Source: an uncultured Haliea sp. (GTDB lineage Bacteria > Pseudomonadota > Gammaproteobacteria > Pseudomonadales > Halieaceae). From it: a DNA stretch of 40,156 nt. Position 1 is the stretch's first letter. Every line of letters begins with the position of its first letter. Of the stretch, positions 7,099 through 15,558 are shown piece by piece. A program made the position numbers and the translations under genes. Location of the stretch: the NCBI GenBank assembly GCA_913061145.1, contig CAJXUQ010000028.1, positions 1 through 40,156 on the forward strand. The letters are read 5' to 3'. Below the pieces are notes generated by a model, which saw only the letters and a list, made by a program, of their open reading frames with translations, searched no databases and was not told the origin of the DNA.

Positions 7099-8160
7099 AT
7101 GATGCAATGGCTTGAAACCGCGGTAGCCCTTTTCCCGGCCGGCGTGGTCGTGGCCCTGACGGCGGCGCTCATCGGTGCCGGCTACTGGCTCGCCAGGCGC
7201 CAGGATGCGGGCACGGAGACCCTGCTGTTCCAACTCGGTGTGTGGCTGACAGGCTCCGCCGGCATCATTGCCTGCGTGGTCGTGCTGCCGATCAGCGATG
7301 AGACCCAGGGACAGATTCTGGGCTTGCTGGGGGTTCTGCTCACCGCGGTGATTGCGCTCTCATCCACGACCTTCGTTGCCAACGCCATGGCGGGAATCAT
7401 GTTGCAGACCACGCAACCCTTCCGCCCGGGCGACTACCTGCGGGTGGGTGAGCAGTTTGGCCGGGTCACCCGGCGCTCGCTGATCAACACCCAGTTGCAG
7501 ACCGAAATGCGTGACATGACGACATTGCCGAACATGTTGCTGGTCGCGAATCCAATCACCGTTATGCACCGCGACGGCACCATCATCTCCGCAGAGGTGT
7601 CATTGGGCTACGACATACCCTACACCGACGTTCAGGACCTGTTGTTGCAGGCCGCGGAAAACGCCGGCCTCAGCGATCCCTTTGTCCTGCTGCTGGAGCT
7701 GCTGGATCACGCCGTGCTGTACCGGATATGCGGGTTCCTGACCGAAAGCAAGACGCCGCTCACCGCACGCTCCAATCTGCGCAAGAACATGCTGGAACAG
7801 TTGCACGGACACGGCATCGAGATCGTCTCGCCGAGTTTCGTCAACCAGCGCCGGCAGGACCCGGCCAGCAAGGTCATCCCCGCCACACCGGTGATGCATG
7901 CCGGCACATCCCGCCGCGCAGAGGCGGCACCCGAGGAGCGCATTTTCGACAAGGCGGAGGAAGCTGCCACACTGGAGCAGTTAAAGGACGAGCGCGGCGC
8001 CACCAAGGAAGCACTGGCCGCCGCCATCGACCGGCGCGAAGCCGCGGCAGACCAGCAGAAACCTGCGTTGGAGGAGGAAGTTCGTCAACTGGAGCTGCGC
8101 GATGCCTGGCTTCAGGAGCGCATTGAGCAGGAAGAGGAACCGAAGAGCAAAACCTCGTAG
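7099..8160 (+). CDS. MscS-family mechanosensitive ion channel protein
   Basis: A 353-residue inner-membrane protein. Three hydrophobic segments (about 6-30, 42-66, 74-95) precede a pore/beta-domain junction typical of MscS: ALSSTTFVANAMAGIMLQTT, then the beta-domain FRPGDYLRVGEQFGRVTRRS and MTTLPNMLLVANPITV. An alpha/beta region follows (SAEVSLGYDIPYTDVQDLL). The C-terminal 90 residues are charged and predicted coiled coil (EEAATLEQLKDERGATKEAL...), longer than in plain MscS. It would open under membrane tension to release solutes on osmotic downshift. It starts 56 bases after the TetR stop on the same strand, with GAGG before ATG 7099; co-transcription with tetR is possible but unproven. Confidence 0.85.
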   Translation: MMQWLETAVALFPAGVVVALTAALIGAGYWLARRQDAGTETLLFQLGVWLTGSAGIIACVVVLPISDETQGQILGLLGVLLTAVIALSSTTFVANAMAGIMLQTTQPFRPGDYLRVGEQFGRVTRRSLINTQLQTEMRDMTTLPNMLLVANPITVMHRDGTIISAEVSLGYDIPYTDVQDLLLQAAENAGLSDPFVLLLELLDHAVLYRICGFLTESKTPLTARSNLRKNMLEQLHGHGIEIVSPSFVNQRRQDPASKVIPATPVMHAGTSRRAEAAPEERIFDKAEEAATLEQLKDERGATKEALAAAIDRREAAADQQKPALEEEVRQLELRDAWLQERIEQEEEPKSKTS

Positions 8161-8169
8161 CCAGGCGCG

Positions 8170-8610
8170 CTACAAGTCCACCTCGCGCTGAAAGTCACGC
8201 TCGATACGTTGCTGCTGCTCAAAGCGGGATACACCGTTGAGACGCACGCTGTCGCGCATGCGCTGCTGGAACCGCTGCCGGCGGTAATCAGCCACCAGCC
8301 GCGGAAAGCGCTCCGCCTCCAATTCCCCGGCAATCAGTGCCTCGATGAACGCAATATCAATACCCACGCGATAGGCAATACGACTGGGACGGATCTTGTG
8401 GGCATGGAACTCCGCGACAATATGCAGCTGCCGTTCCCTGCTGTAGTGGCACTCCCGCGAGTACCCGTAGGGGGGCGACGGGGTGCGCGTGTCCACCGCG
8501 GGTGACTCGGTGGCGTGCCCCGGGCTGGCGTACCCCGGGCTGGCGTGCCCCGGGCTGGCGTGCCCCGGAACCGCAGCGAACGGCCGCGTGCTGTCAGTGT
8601 CTCTGCTCAT
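8170..8610 (-). CDS. Hypothetical protein with PGHAS tandem repeats
   Basis: A 146-residue cytoplasmic protein that I do not recognise. Residues about 12-32 are four five-residue repeats (PGHAS/PGYAS/PGHAT) encoded by a 15-bp minisatellite. The rest is charged and helical: RECHYSRERQLHIVAEFHAH, then RIAYRVGIDIAFIEALIAGE, which looks like a helix-turn-helix-type segment, and a basic C-terminus (VADYRRQRFQQRMRD, EQQQRIERDFQREVDL). Start chosen at ATG 8610 (MSRDTD); an upstream in-frame start at 8655 has no clear ribosome site. Its stop is 9 bases from the end of the convergent channel gene. A nucleic-acid-binding role is possible from the basic helices but is only a guess. Confidence 0.6.
   Translation of the reverse strand: MSRDTDSTRPFAAVPGHASPGHASPGYASPGHATESPAVDTRTPSPPYGYSRECHYSRERQLHIVAEFHAHKIRPSRIAYRVGIDIAFIEALIAGELEAERFPRLVADYRRQRFQQRMRDSVRLNGVSRFEQQQRIERDFQREVDL
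8511..8570. repeat. Four tandem 15-bp repeats in coding sequence
   Basis: Four head-to-tail copies of TGGCGTGCCCCGGGC (8511-8525, 8526-8540, 8541-8555, 8556-8570). Copy two has one change (TACCCC) and the last copy diverges at its end. The unit is a multiple of three and encodes PGHAS-type repeats, so copy number can change without a frameshift. Confidence 0.9.
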
Positions 8611-8721
8611 GAGCGTGTTGTAACAGGCGCCCCGTACTTTGCCAAGCCCGGACAACAGCGCGCGGCCGTACTGTCCGGGTTGCGTCAGGCTGTGGTGGCC
8701 ACAATAAACCCGTTGCTGCGG

Positions 8722-8750
8722 TTATCATTGTCTCCGGCGCCTTCTATACT
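8722..8750 (+). promoter_or_regulatory. Sigma70-type promoter of the aldehyde dehydrogenase operon
   Basis: TTATCA (8722-8727), 17-base spacer, TATACT (8745-8750). The predicted start near 8757 leaves a 30-base leader containing GAGGATAAGAG before ATG 8787. Since the next three genes follow with gaps of 13, -4 and -4 bases, it may drive all four. Confidence 0.6.
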
Positions 8751-8786
8751 TGAGTGTTAGGTCAGGCCGACTCGAGGATAAGAGCC

Positions 8787-10247
8787 ATGAATGCACCACA
8801 GAGTATTGGATCCATAGAGGACATCGAACAGCGCATGCAGCAGGTCCTTGATGCGCAGCGCCAGGATTACCTGCGCGAGGGCGTGGTCTCTGCCGAGACG
8901 CGCATCGACCGCATCGACCGCGGCATTGACGTGCTGCTCAAGTACCAGGGCAAAGTGGTCGACGCGCTGAACACCGATTTCAGCTGCCGTGCGCGCGAGG
9001 TCAGCCTGCTGACCGACGTTGCCGCCTCGGTCACGCCCCTCAAGCATGCACGCAAACACCTGCGCAAATGGATGAAGCCGCAGCGACGGCCCACCATGTT
9101 TCCGCTTAACCTGCTCGGCGGGCGCTCCCGCATCGAGTACCAGCCACTGGGTGTCGTCGGTGTCATCTCACCCTGGAATTTCCCGGTCAACCTGACCTTT
9201 GGACCGCTGGCCGGCATACTTGCCGCAGGCAACCGCGCGTTGATCAAGCCCTCGGAGTTCACTCCCGCCACCAGTGAAGTGATGGCCGAGATGGTCGCCG
9301 AAGCCTGGGATGAAAAGGAAGTCGCGCTGTTCACCGGGGGGCCGGAGGTCGGCCAGGCTTTTTCCGGGCTGGCCTTCGACCATCTGCTGTTCACCGGCGC
9401 CACCTCGGTTGCGCGGCACATCATGACCGCCGCCGCACGCAACCTGGTACCGGTAACGCTGGAACTGGGTGGCAAGTCTCCCGTGATCATCTCCCGCAGT
9501 GCCGACATTGAGAAAAGCCTGGAACGGATCATGCTCGGTAAAACCCTGAATGCGGGACAGATCTGCCTGGCGCCGGATTACCTGATGGTGCCCGAGGAAA
9601 AACTGGACGAGGTTATCGCCGCCGCCCAGAAGGCGGTAAGCGCCATGTATCCCACCATTCTCGACAACCCGGAGTACACCGCGGTGGTCAACCAGCGCCA
9701 CTATGAGCGTCTGACAGGCTACCTCCGGGAAGCCGAGGAGCGCGGTGTAAAGACGATTCCGATCAACCCGGCCGGCGAGAACTTTGCATCGGGTGAAGGC
9801 AGCCGCAAGATTCCACCCACACTGATTCCACAGCCGGCGGAAGACCTGAAAGTCATGCAGGAGGAACTGTTCGGCCCGCTGTTGCCGATTCGCACCTACA
9901 AGGACTTCAACGAAACCATCGACTACGTCAACGCGCATCCCAGGCCCCTGGCCGCCTATTACTTCGGGCAGGACAAGAGCGAGGAACGCGCGGTGCTGAC
10001 GCGCACCACCTCCGGCGGTGCCTGCATCAACGACGTCATCATGCACATCATGCAGGAGGAACTGCCCTTCGGCGGCGTGGGTCCCAGCGGTATGGGTGCC
10101 TACCATGGCGAGGAGGGGTTCCGCACCTTCAGCCATGCCAAGTCGATCTATCGCCAGGCGGGCGTGAATGTGGGCAAACTTGGGGGCATGCTACCGCCCT
10201 ATGGCAAAGCCACAGAGAAAACCATCAGTATGCAGGTCAAGAAGTAA
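8787..10247 (+). CDS. Coniferyl-aldehyde-type NAD(P) aldehyde dehydrogenase
   Basis: A 486-residue cytosolic aldehyde dehydrogenase of the coniferyl aldehyde dehydrogenase (CalB-like) group, oxidising an aldehyde to its acid with NAD(P)+. Motifs: GVVGVISPWNFPVNL (cofactor binding), ALIKPSEFTP with the conserved Lys, FTGATSVARHIM, the general base Glu in VTLELGGKSPV, the nucleophile Cys in NAGQICLAPDY, and EELFGPLLPI. The C-terminal ELPFGGVGPSGMGAYHG is typical of this group. The start at ATG 8787 (GAGGATAAGAG upstream) matches family ends better than 8754. In Gammaproteobacteria this family usually handles general medium-chain or lipid-derived aldehydes, so the coniferyl label need not mean lignin metabolism. 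It precedes the glycerophosphodiesterase by 13 bases. Confidence 0.9.
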   Translation: MNAPQSIGSIEDIEQRMQQVLDAQRQDYLREGVVSAETRIDRIDRGIDVLLKYQGKVVDALNTDFSCRAREVSLLTDVAASVTPLKHARKHLRKWMKPQRRPTMFPLNLLGGRSRIEYQPLGVVGVISPWNFPVNLTFGPLAGILAAGNRALIKPSEFTPATSEVMAEMVAEAWDEKEVALFTGGPEVGQAFSGLAFDHLLFTGATSVARHIMTAAARNLVPVTLELGGKSPVIISRSADIEKSLERIMLGKTLNAGQICLAPDYLMVPEEKLDEVIAAAQKAVSAMYPTILDNPEYTAVVNQRHYERLTGYLREAEERGVKTIPINPAGENFASGEGSRKIPPTLIPQPAEDLKVMQEELFGPLLPIRTYKDFNETIDYVNAHPRPLAAYYFGQDKSEERAVLTRTTSGGACINDVIMHIMQEELPFGGVGPSGMGAYHGEEGFRTFSHAKSIYRQAGVNVGKLGGMLPPYGKATEKTISMQVKK

Positions 10248-10260
10248 CGGGCGAGGCGGG

Positions 10261-11307
10261 ATGAGGCGCCTGCAGCGGCTTCGTCATCTCGCCCTGATCA
10301 GCGCTATCCTGCTACCATGGGCGGCTATGACAGCCGCCGCTTCCCTTCCCATCGTGATCGCCCACCGCGGCGCCAGCGGCTATCTGCCGGAACATACCCT
10401 CCCGGCCAAGGCCATGGCCCACGCGATGGGTGCCGATTTCATCGAACAGGATGTCGTGCTGACCCGCGACGGCGTGCCCGTAGTGCTGCACGACATCCAC
10501 CTGGACGCCACCACCGACGTCGCGGCGCGCTTTCCCGACCGGGCGCGGGCTGATGGGCGCTACTACGCGATTGACTTCAGCCTCGACGAGATCCGCAGCC
10601 TGCGCGCGCAGGAACGACTGGGCAGCGACGGGCAAGCGGTCTATCCGGGTCGCTTCCCGGCGCACACGGGGAATTTCCGGGTGCCGACACTGGCCGAGGA
10701 GATCGACCTTATCAGCGGCCTCGACCACAGTCGCCAGCGCCGCACCGGGCTCTACATTGAACTCAAGGGCCCCCGCTTTCATCGCAACGAGGGCCAGGAT
10801 ATTGCCCTGCGGGTGCTCGAGGTATTGCGCGAGAAAGGCTACGACCAACGCACGGGGCAGGTATTCCTGCAGTGCTTCGACGATGTCACGTTGCGCTATC
10901 TGCGACACGAGCTGCAAACGCCCCTGCCCCTGATCCAGCTCATTGCCGACCCGGGCTGGGGCGAGGACAGCGCCGTCGACTATGCGTTTCTGCAAACTGC
11001 CGCCGGGCTCGACGACGTCGCCCGCTATGCCGACGGCATCGGTCCGTGGCTGGAACAGATCTACCTGGGCCGCGATGCCAACGGCGAGCCGCTGCTCAGC
11101 GACCTGGTTGCGCTGGCCCATGCCCGTGGCCTGCAGGTGCACCCCTATACGTTCCGCGCCGATGCATTGCCCGAGGGGATCGACAGCTTTACCGCCCTTC
11201 TCGACCTGTTCTTCAATCAGGTGGGCGTGGACGGGGTCTTCACCGACTTCCCCGACCTCGCCCGTGAATTCTTGCAGGATCACCGCCAACACAGGAACCA
11301 ACAGTGA
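10261..11307 (+). CDS. glpQ: Periplasmic glycerophosphodiester phosphodiesterase
   Basis: A 348-residue exported GDPD-family enzyme that hydrolyses glycerophosphodiesters from phospholipid turnover to glycerol-3-phosphate and an alcohol. The signal peptide LALISAILLPWAAMTAAAS covers about residues 10-28. The catalytic barrel opens with IAHRGASGYLPEHT (His35, Arg36), then metal ligands FIEQDVVLTRDG (Glu62, Asp64) and the second catalytic His in VLHDIHLD, followed by YIELKGP and GVFTDFPDLAREFL near the end. Length and the long insert match GlpQ more than the short cytosolic UgpQ. Start ATG 10261 has GAGGCGGG just upstream and gives a clean signal peptide. Its stop overlaps the next start (GTGA). 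Confidence 0.88.
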   Translation: MRRLQRLRHLALISAILLPWAAMTAAASLPIVIAHRGASGYLPEHTLPAKAMAHAMGADFIEQDVVLTRDGVPVVLHDIHLDATTDVAARFPDRARADGRYYAIDFSLDEIRSLRAQERLGSDGQAVYPGRFPAHTGNFRVPTLAEEIDLISGLDHSRQRRTGLYIELKGPRFHRNEGQDIALRVLEVLREKGYDQRTGQVFLQCFDDVTLRYLRHELQTPLPLIQLIADPGWGEDSAVDYAFLQTAAGLDDVARYADGIGPWLEQIYLGRDANGEPLLSDLVALAHARGLQVHPYTFRADALPEGIDSFTALLDLFFNQVGVDGVFTDFPDLAREFLQDHRQHRNQQ

Positions 11308-12752
11308 CACCCAAAGTGAATCGCCGCACCAAGATCGTGGCTACGATCGGCCCCGCCAGCGAGTCGGAGGACATGATCGCTCGCCTGATCCATGCCGGCG
11401 TCAACGTTTTTCGCCTGAATTTCAGCCATGGCTCGGCAATGCAGCACGCGCGGGTGGCAGAGCGCATTCGCAAGCAGGCCGCGCTGGCCGGACGCTATGT
11501 CGGCATTCTCGCCGACCTGCAGGGCCCCAAGATTCGCATCAGCACCTTCCGTGACGGTTCCGTCAAACTGGAAAACGGGGATCGCTTCCGGCTTGACCTT
11601 ACCGTAGGCGAGGGCGAAGGCGACGCCAGCTGCGTGGGACTCGACTACCGAGAACTGACCCGCAGCGTATTCCACGGCGACACCCTGTTGCTGGACGACG
11701 GCCGCCTGCGGCTGCGGGTAGATGAAGTACTCGATAGCGCCGTGGAGTGCACTGTACTGGTCGGTGGTACGCTGGGCTCGCGCAAGGGTATCAACCGTCT
11801 TGGCGGTGGCCTGGCTGCGCCGGCACTGACGCCCAAGGACATTGCCGACATCGATAGCCTCGCCGAGGTCCGTCCGGATTTCGTCGCCGTGTCTTTCGTC
11901 TCCAGCGCCCAGGATATTTTCCAGACCCGCGAGTTGCTCCTCGCGCACCAGTTGACCTCCGCCATTATCGCCAAGATAGAGCGCGCCGAGGTGGTGTACG
12001 ACGATGCCACGCTCAACGGTATCATCGATGCGTCCTTCGGCATCATGGTAGCGCGCGGTGATCTGGGCGTGGAGGTCGGTGATGCAGAGCTCATTGGCCT
12101 GCAGAAGACGCTGATCTCCCGGGCGCGCAAGATGGACCGGGTGGTGATCACGGCAACCCAGATGATGGAATCCATGATCAACAGCGCGATGCCTACACGC
12201 GCTGAAGTGTTCGACGTGGCCAATGCCGTGCTGGACGGCACCGATGCGGTTATGCTCTCGGCCGAGACCGCGGTGGGCAGCTTTCCGGTCGAGGTGGTCA
12301 CCGCCATGGCCGAGGCGGCACTGGGTGCCGAGCGCCACCCGGTGGCCCGCACCTCGCGCTACCGCCTCGACAAGCAGTTCGCCAGCGCCCAGGAAGCCAT
12401 CGCCATGTCCGCAATCTATGCGGCGAACCACTACAGCGCCGTGCGCGGCATTGCCTGCCTGACGGAGTCGGGGACCACGCCGCTGCAAATGTCGCGCCTG
12501 TCATCCGGTCTGCCGATTTTCGCACTCAGCCACCGCAGCGAAACCCTGCAGCGTCTCTGCCTCTGCCGTGGCGTTGTTCCGCTGTTCTTCGATGCCAGCG
12601 TATTCGACCCCGAGACCATTGAGGCCAGTGCAATCGAGTTTCTCTGCGACGAAGGCCAGCTGCACAAGGATGACGCCGTTCTCCTGACCAAGGGCTCTGT
12701 GATGGGCCGCCCGGGGTCGACCAACATCATGAAGATACTGTCGGTGCCGTGA
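11304..12752 (+). CDS. pyk: Pyruvate kinase
   Basis: A 482-residue glycolytic enzyme transferring phosphate from phosphoenolpyruvate to ADP. It begins RRTKIVATIGPAS, then VFRLNFSHGS, the B-domain hinge DLQGPKIRIS, VAVSFVSSAQDI, the signature IIAKIERAEVV with the catalytic Lys, the metal-binding MVARGDLGVEVG, VITATQMMESMI and DAVMLSAETAVGSFP. The C-terminal allosteric-type domain is complete. The start is GTG 11304, overlapping the stop of the glycerophosphodiesterase; an in-frame GTG at 11316 is an alternative. It sits directly before glucokinase with another GTGA overlap, so the first and last kinases of glycolysis are co-translated. Confidence 0.95.
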   Translation: MTPKVNRRTKIVATIGPASESEDMIARLIHAGVNVFRLNFSHGSAMQHARVAERIRKQAALAGRYVGILADLQGPKIRISTFRDGSVKLENGDRFRLDLTVGEGEGDASCVGLDYRELTRSVFHGDTLLLDDGRLRLRVDEVLDSAVECTVLVGGTLGSRKGINRLGGGLAAPALTPKDIADIDSLAEVRPDFVAVSFVSSAQDIFQTRELLLAHQLTSAIIAKIERAEVVYDDATLNGIIDASFGIMVARGDLGVEVGDAELIGLQKTLISRARKMDRVVITATQMMESMINSAMPTRAEVFDVANAVLDGTDAVMLSAETAVGSFPVEVVTAMAEAALGAERHPVARTSRYRLDKQFASAQEAIAMSAIYAANHYSAVRGIACLTESGTTPLQMSRLSSGLPIFALSHRSETLQRLCLCRGVVPLFFDASVFDPETIEASAIEFLCDEGQLHKDDAVLLTKGSVMGRPGSTNIMKILSVP

Positions 12753-13723
12753 ACGGAGAGATCGCGGGATTGCGACTGGTAGCCGATGTGGGGGGTACCA
12801 ACAGCCGGGTCGCCCTGTTCAACCCGGCTGACGGCAGCCTGCACGCGCTGCGCGACTACCGGAACGCAGACCACAGCGATTTCGGTGCCGTGCTGGAAAC
12901 CTGGTTTCAGGACGCACGCGCGGCGTCGCCGGAGGCGGCCTGTATCGCCGTAGCGGCACCGCCGAGCGGCGATACCGCACGGATGAGCAATATCAACTGG
13001 GTTTTGCACGGCCCGCAGCTGGCGCGGCAGTTCGGTATCGGCAGGCTGCGACTGATCAACGACTTCCAGGCCAATGCCTTCGCCCTGCCGCAGCTGCGGC
13101 GGGAGGACTGCTACACCCTGCAGCTAGGCGACACGGCCGTGCCTCGCCGCCTCGCCGTACTGGGGCCGGGTACCGGCCTGGGCGGCGCTGTTCTGGAAAT
13201 GCGCGCCTCCGGACCCCACGTCATTCCCTGCGAGCCCGGGCAGATGGATATCGCACCGCGTGACGCACTACAGGCAGCTCTGTGGGCGGTACTGCAGCGG
13301 CAGCACCCGCGCATATACGCAGAGCTGCTGCTGTCCGGTGCAGGGCTGCAGCGGCTCTACCGTGCGCTGGGGGTGGTCGAGGGCCGGGCTACGCACAACC
13401 TTGAGGCCGCCGGGATTACCACGGCCGGACTGGCCGGGAGCGACCCCCTGTGTGTGGCGGCGCTGGAGCAGTTCTGCGACCTGCTGGGGGCCGCCTGTGC
13501 CAACTTCCTGCTGGCGAACGGCTGCTATGAGGCCCTGTATCTGGCGGGTGGCATTTTACCCCGCATGCTGGCGTTCCTGCAGGACAGCCCCTTTCTGGCC
13601 CGCTTTCACGATACCGGGCCCCTGCAGGCGACGCTGCAGCGCACCGCGGTGAACGTCATCACCCACCGCCATCCCGGGCTTCTGGGGGCGGGGTATGCGC
13701 CGCTTGCCGATGCAGGCGACTAG
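12749..13723 (+). CDS. glk: Glucokinase
   Basis: A 324-residue cytosolic hexokinase-fold glucokinase (bacterial Glk family, not ROK), phosphorylating glucose with ATP. The phosphate-1 loop LVADVGGTNSRVALF is at the amino end. Then come CIAVAAPPSGDTARMSNINW, the substrate site LINDFQANAFALP with the catalytic Asp, the phosphate-2 loop VLGPGTGLGGAVLE, SGAGLQRLYRAL, and the adenosine motif LYLAGGILPRML. The start is GTG 12749, overlapping the pyruvate kinase stop. No terminator is evident in the 210 bases before the cold-shock gene. No sugar-PTS permease appears in this window. Confidence 0.93.
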   Translation: MNGEIAGLRLVADVGGTNSRVALFNPADGSLHALRDYRNADHSDFGAVLETWFQDARAASPEAACIAVAAPPSGDTARMSNINWVLHGPQLARQFGIGRLRLINDFQANAFALPQLRREDCYTLQLGDTAVPRRLAVLGPGTGLGGAVLEMRASGPHVIPCEPGQMDIAPRDALQAALWAVLQRQHPRIYAELLLSGAGLQRLYRALGVVEGRATHNLEAAGITTAGLAGSDPLCVAALEQFCDLLGAACANFLLANGCYEALYLAGGILPRMLAFLQDSPFLARFHDTGPLQATLQRTAVNVITHRHPGLLGAGYAPLADAGD

Positions 13724-13933
13724 CGGCTGCAAACACGTAATATTGCCCAAAATATTTCGCTGGCAGCGGATACCAGCTTTAAAACCCGGTGCTAAACTCT
13801 TGGGAGCTGAGCAATCAGTGGTATTTATGCGCGTGGTCGAAGTTCCCTTAAGTTCCTCGGTACGTTGAACATAAATAGTGACTAACCCCTGGAGCCCCGA
13901 ACCGGGCTTTCCCATGTTATACAGGTAACACAT

Positions 13934-14140
13934 ATGTCTACAGAAACCGGCACCGTTAAGTGGTTCAACGAGACCAAGGGATTCGGCTTCATCGAGCGCG
14001 AAAACGGCCCCGACGTATTCGTACACTTCAGCGCAATCAAGGGCGATGGCTTCAAAACCCTCGCGGATGGCCAGAAGGTACAATTCACCGTCACCAACGG
14101 TCAGAAAGGCCCCCAGGCAGAGAACGTTACACCGATCTAA
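13934..14140 (+). CDS. CspA-family cold-shock protein
   Basis: A 68-residue single OB-fold nucleic-acid-binding protein. RNP1 (KGFGFIER) and RNP2 (VFVHFSAI) are intact, preceded by [12 protein letters not shown]; it ends [10 protein letters not shown]. Such proteins melt RNA secondary structure during cold or stationary stress. The gene has its own unit: 210 bases upstream, including a small hairpin AGCCC-N6-GGGCT (13893-13908) in the probable leader, and a strong terminator 17 bases after the stop. I could not settle on a promoter. The long leader would fit post-transcriptional cold control as in known csp genes (inference). Confidence 0.95.
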   Translation: MSTETGTVKWFNETKGFGFIERENGPDVFVHFSAIKGDGFKTLADGQKVQFTVTNGQKGPQAENVTPI

Positions 14141-14156
14141 GCCAGGGTTTTCCAGA

Positions 14157-14195
14157 CCACAAAAAAAGGAGCGCCTGGCGCTCCTTTTTTTGTGG
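14157..14195. terminator. Bidirectional intrinsic terminator
   Basis: A perfect 19-bp inverted repeat around a single T: CCAC, seven A, GGAGCGCC / GGCGCTCC, seven T, GTGG. The GC core GGAGCG...CGCTCC is flanked by A7 and T7, so either strand gives a hairpin followed by U7. It serves the cold-shock gene (plus) and the convergent seven-gene Ttp operon (minus), whose stop is at 14212. Confidence 0.93.
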
Positions 14196-14211
14196 GGCGG
14201 ATCGCGCCGCC

Positions 14212-15558
14212 CTAGCCTTCCTGCAGCTGACGCTGCCGATCCAGTTCGGAATCCATGTACTGGATCCACTGGGAGGCGTACTTCGCTGAACGCTCATCGC
14301 GCCCGGCGGCCTTGAAGGCTTCACGGGCCTTCTCGTACTGCTTGTCGTTGAAGTAGGCCATGCCCAGCACCAGACGCGCTGTATCCGGCCGCTTGACGCC
14401 ACCGCGGGCAAGGCCCTTGTTGATCGCATCAATGGCCTTCTTGAACTCGTCGCCATCCAGATAGATGTTGCCGAGGCGCGCATACAACTCGCCGTCCTCG
14501 GAGCGCGCTGCCGCTTCAGCCATCGCCGGGATCGCCTTGTCGATTTCCTGGGCCTGACGGTAGGCGTTACCGAGAATTTCGTAGTTGCGCGAGGTCGCCT
14601 CTATCGACTTGTTGCCCAGCCCTTTGTCGATCACCTTGGCCGCCTTGTAGGGCACCTCGGCATTCAGGTACAGGTAGGCCATGGTGACCTGCTCAGAACC
14701 CTTGTCGAGCATGTTCTGGACGTAGGCAGCCTCCATGGCAGCGAGCTGCTCGCTGTCACGCTTCTGCTCGCCATACATATGGGACAGCTGAACCCAGTAC
14801 TGTTTGTCAGGGTAGTGCGTCAGCAGCTCTTCCAACACTCGCACAGCGTTGGTGACGTCGTTCTTGTCGAAGTACAGGAAGCGCGCCAGGTTATACCACT
14901 GCTCCTTTGGTATCTTGCCCTTGTCCTTGTACATGCTGATCGCTTTCTCAACATTGTTCAGGGATTTCGGGTAGTCGTTGAGCTGATAGTAACCCTGGGC
15001 CAGCAGGACATAGGCGTCCTCCGGCGGGTTATCGGTCATGGCAAACCACGCAAGCAGGGCGTTCACGCCCTGTTGCCACTGCTCCTGCACGAAGTACAGC
15101 TGGGCGATGGTATACCGGGTGTTGATTTCCATCGCCAGCGGAATGTCAGGCTGACGCACGACATTCTCATAGGCCTGCAGGGCCTTGTTGTAGTCTTCAC
15201 GGGAATAATGAATGAAGGCATACAGGTTGTAGACGTTCGCCAACTCGTAGCTGTTCAACTCATTCTTGCCGCCAGCGCCGAGCATTTCGTCCAGCACACG
15301 GGCGGCTGTGCCGAGATCCTGTGCCTCTGCTGCGGCCTGCGCCTCGGAGAGTTTTTCATAGACCGCGTTGCGCAGCGCCGGGGTTCGACGTGTCTCACGC
15401 TGGTCACCGCCACCTTCCTGGGCAACGGCCGCTGCCAGGGGAGCAAGGCCAAAATCAGCAGCGGCCCGATCCAGCAGGACCGGGGTTGCGGCGAGGGGTA
15501 ACGCCAGCATCGCAGAGCGCAGCCAGCGTGTGGGATCGTACAGTTTCATAACGCTCAC
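14212..15558 (-). CDS. TPR-repeat protein of the Ttp/TonB operon
   Basis: A 448-residue protein with an amino-terminal hydrophobic export segment (WLRSAMLALPLAATPVLL, about 12-29), so probably periplasmic. Several tetratricopeptide-like helical pairs follow, for example ELANVYNLYAFIHYSREDYN, DAYVLLAQGYYQLNDYPKS, ELYARLGNIYLDGDEFKKA and ARLVLGMAYFNDKQYEKAR. TPRs mediate protein contacts. The start is GTG 15558, overlapping the TonB stop (GTGA); ATG 15549 is an equally possible start. It is the last gene of the operon, where a TPR protein is conserved next to TtpC/TonB2-type systems. Its exact role there is unknown to me. Confidence 0.82.
   Translation of the reverse strand: MSVMKLYDPTRWLRSAMLALPLAATPVLLDRAAADFGLAPLAAAVAQEGGGDQRETRRTPALRNAVYEKLSEAQAAAEAQDLGTAARVLDEMLGAGGKNELNSYELANVYNLYAFIHYSREDYNKALQAYENVVRQPDIPLAMEINTRYTIAQLYFVQEQWQQGVNALLAWFAMTDNPPEDAYVLLAQGYYQLNDYPKSLNNVEKAISMYKDKGKIPKEQWYNLARFLYFDKNDVTNAVRVLEELLTHYPDKQYWVQLSHMYGEQKRDSEQLAAMEAAYVQNMLDKGSEQVTMAYLYLNAEVPYKAAKVIDKGLGNKSIEATSRNYEILGNAYRQAQEIDKAIPAMAEAAARSEDGELYARLGNIYLDGDEFKKAIDAINKGLARGGVKRPDTARLVLGMAYFNDKQYEKAREAFKAAGRDERSAKYASQWIQYMDSELDRQRQLQEG

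Noticed and set aside
8511-8570. CRISPR-like array
   Set aside because: The 15-bp units are contiguous with no spacers and lie in frame in a coding gene; no cas genes nearby.
8787-10247. Lignin or phenylpropanoid pathway based on the coniferyl aldehyde dehydrogenase label
   Set aside because: No ring-cleavage, feruloyl-CoA or vanillin genes adjoin it; the family is common as a general aldehyde dehydrogenase.
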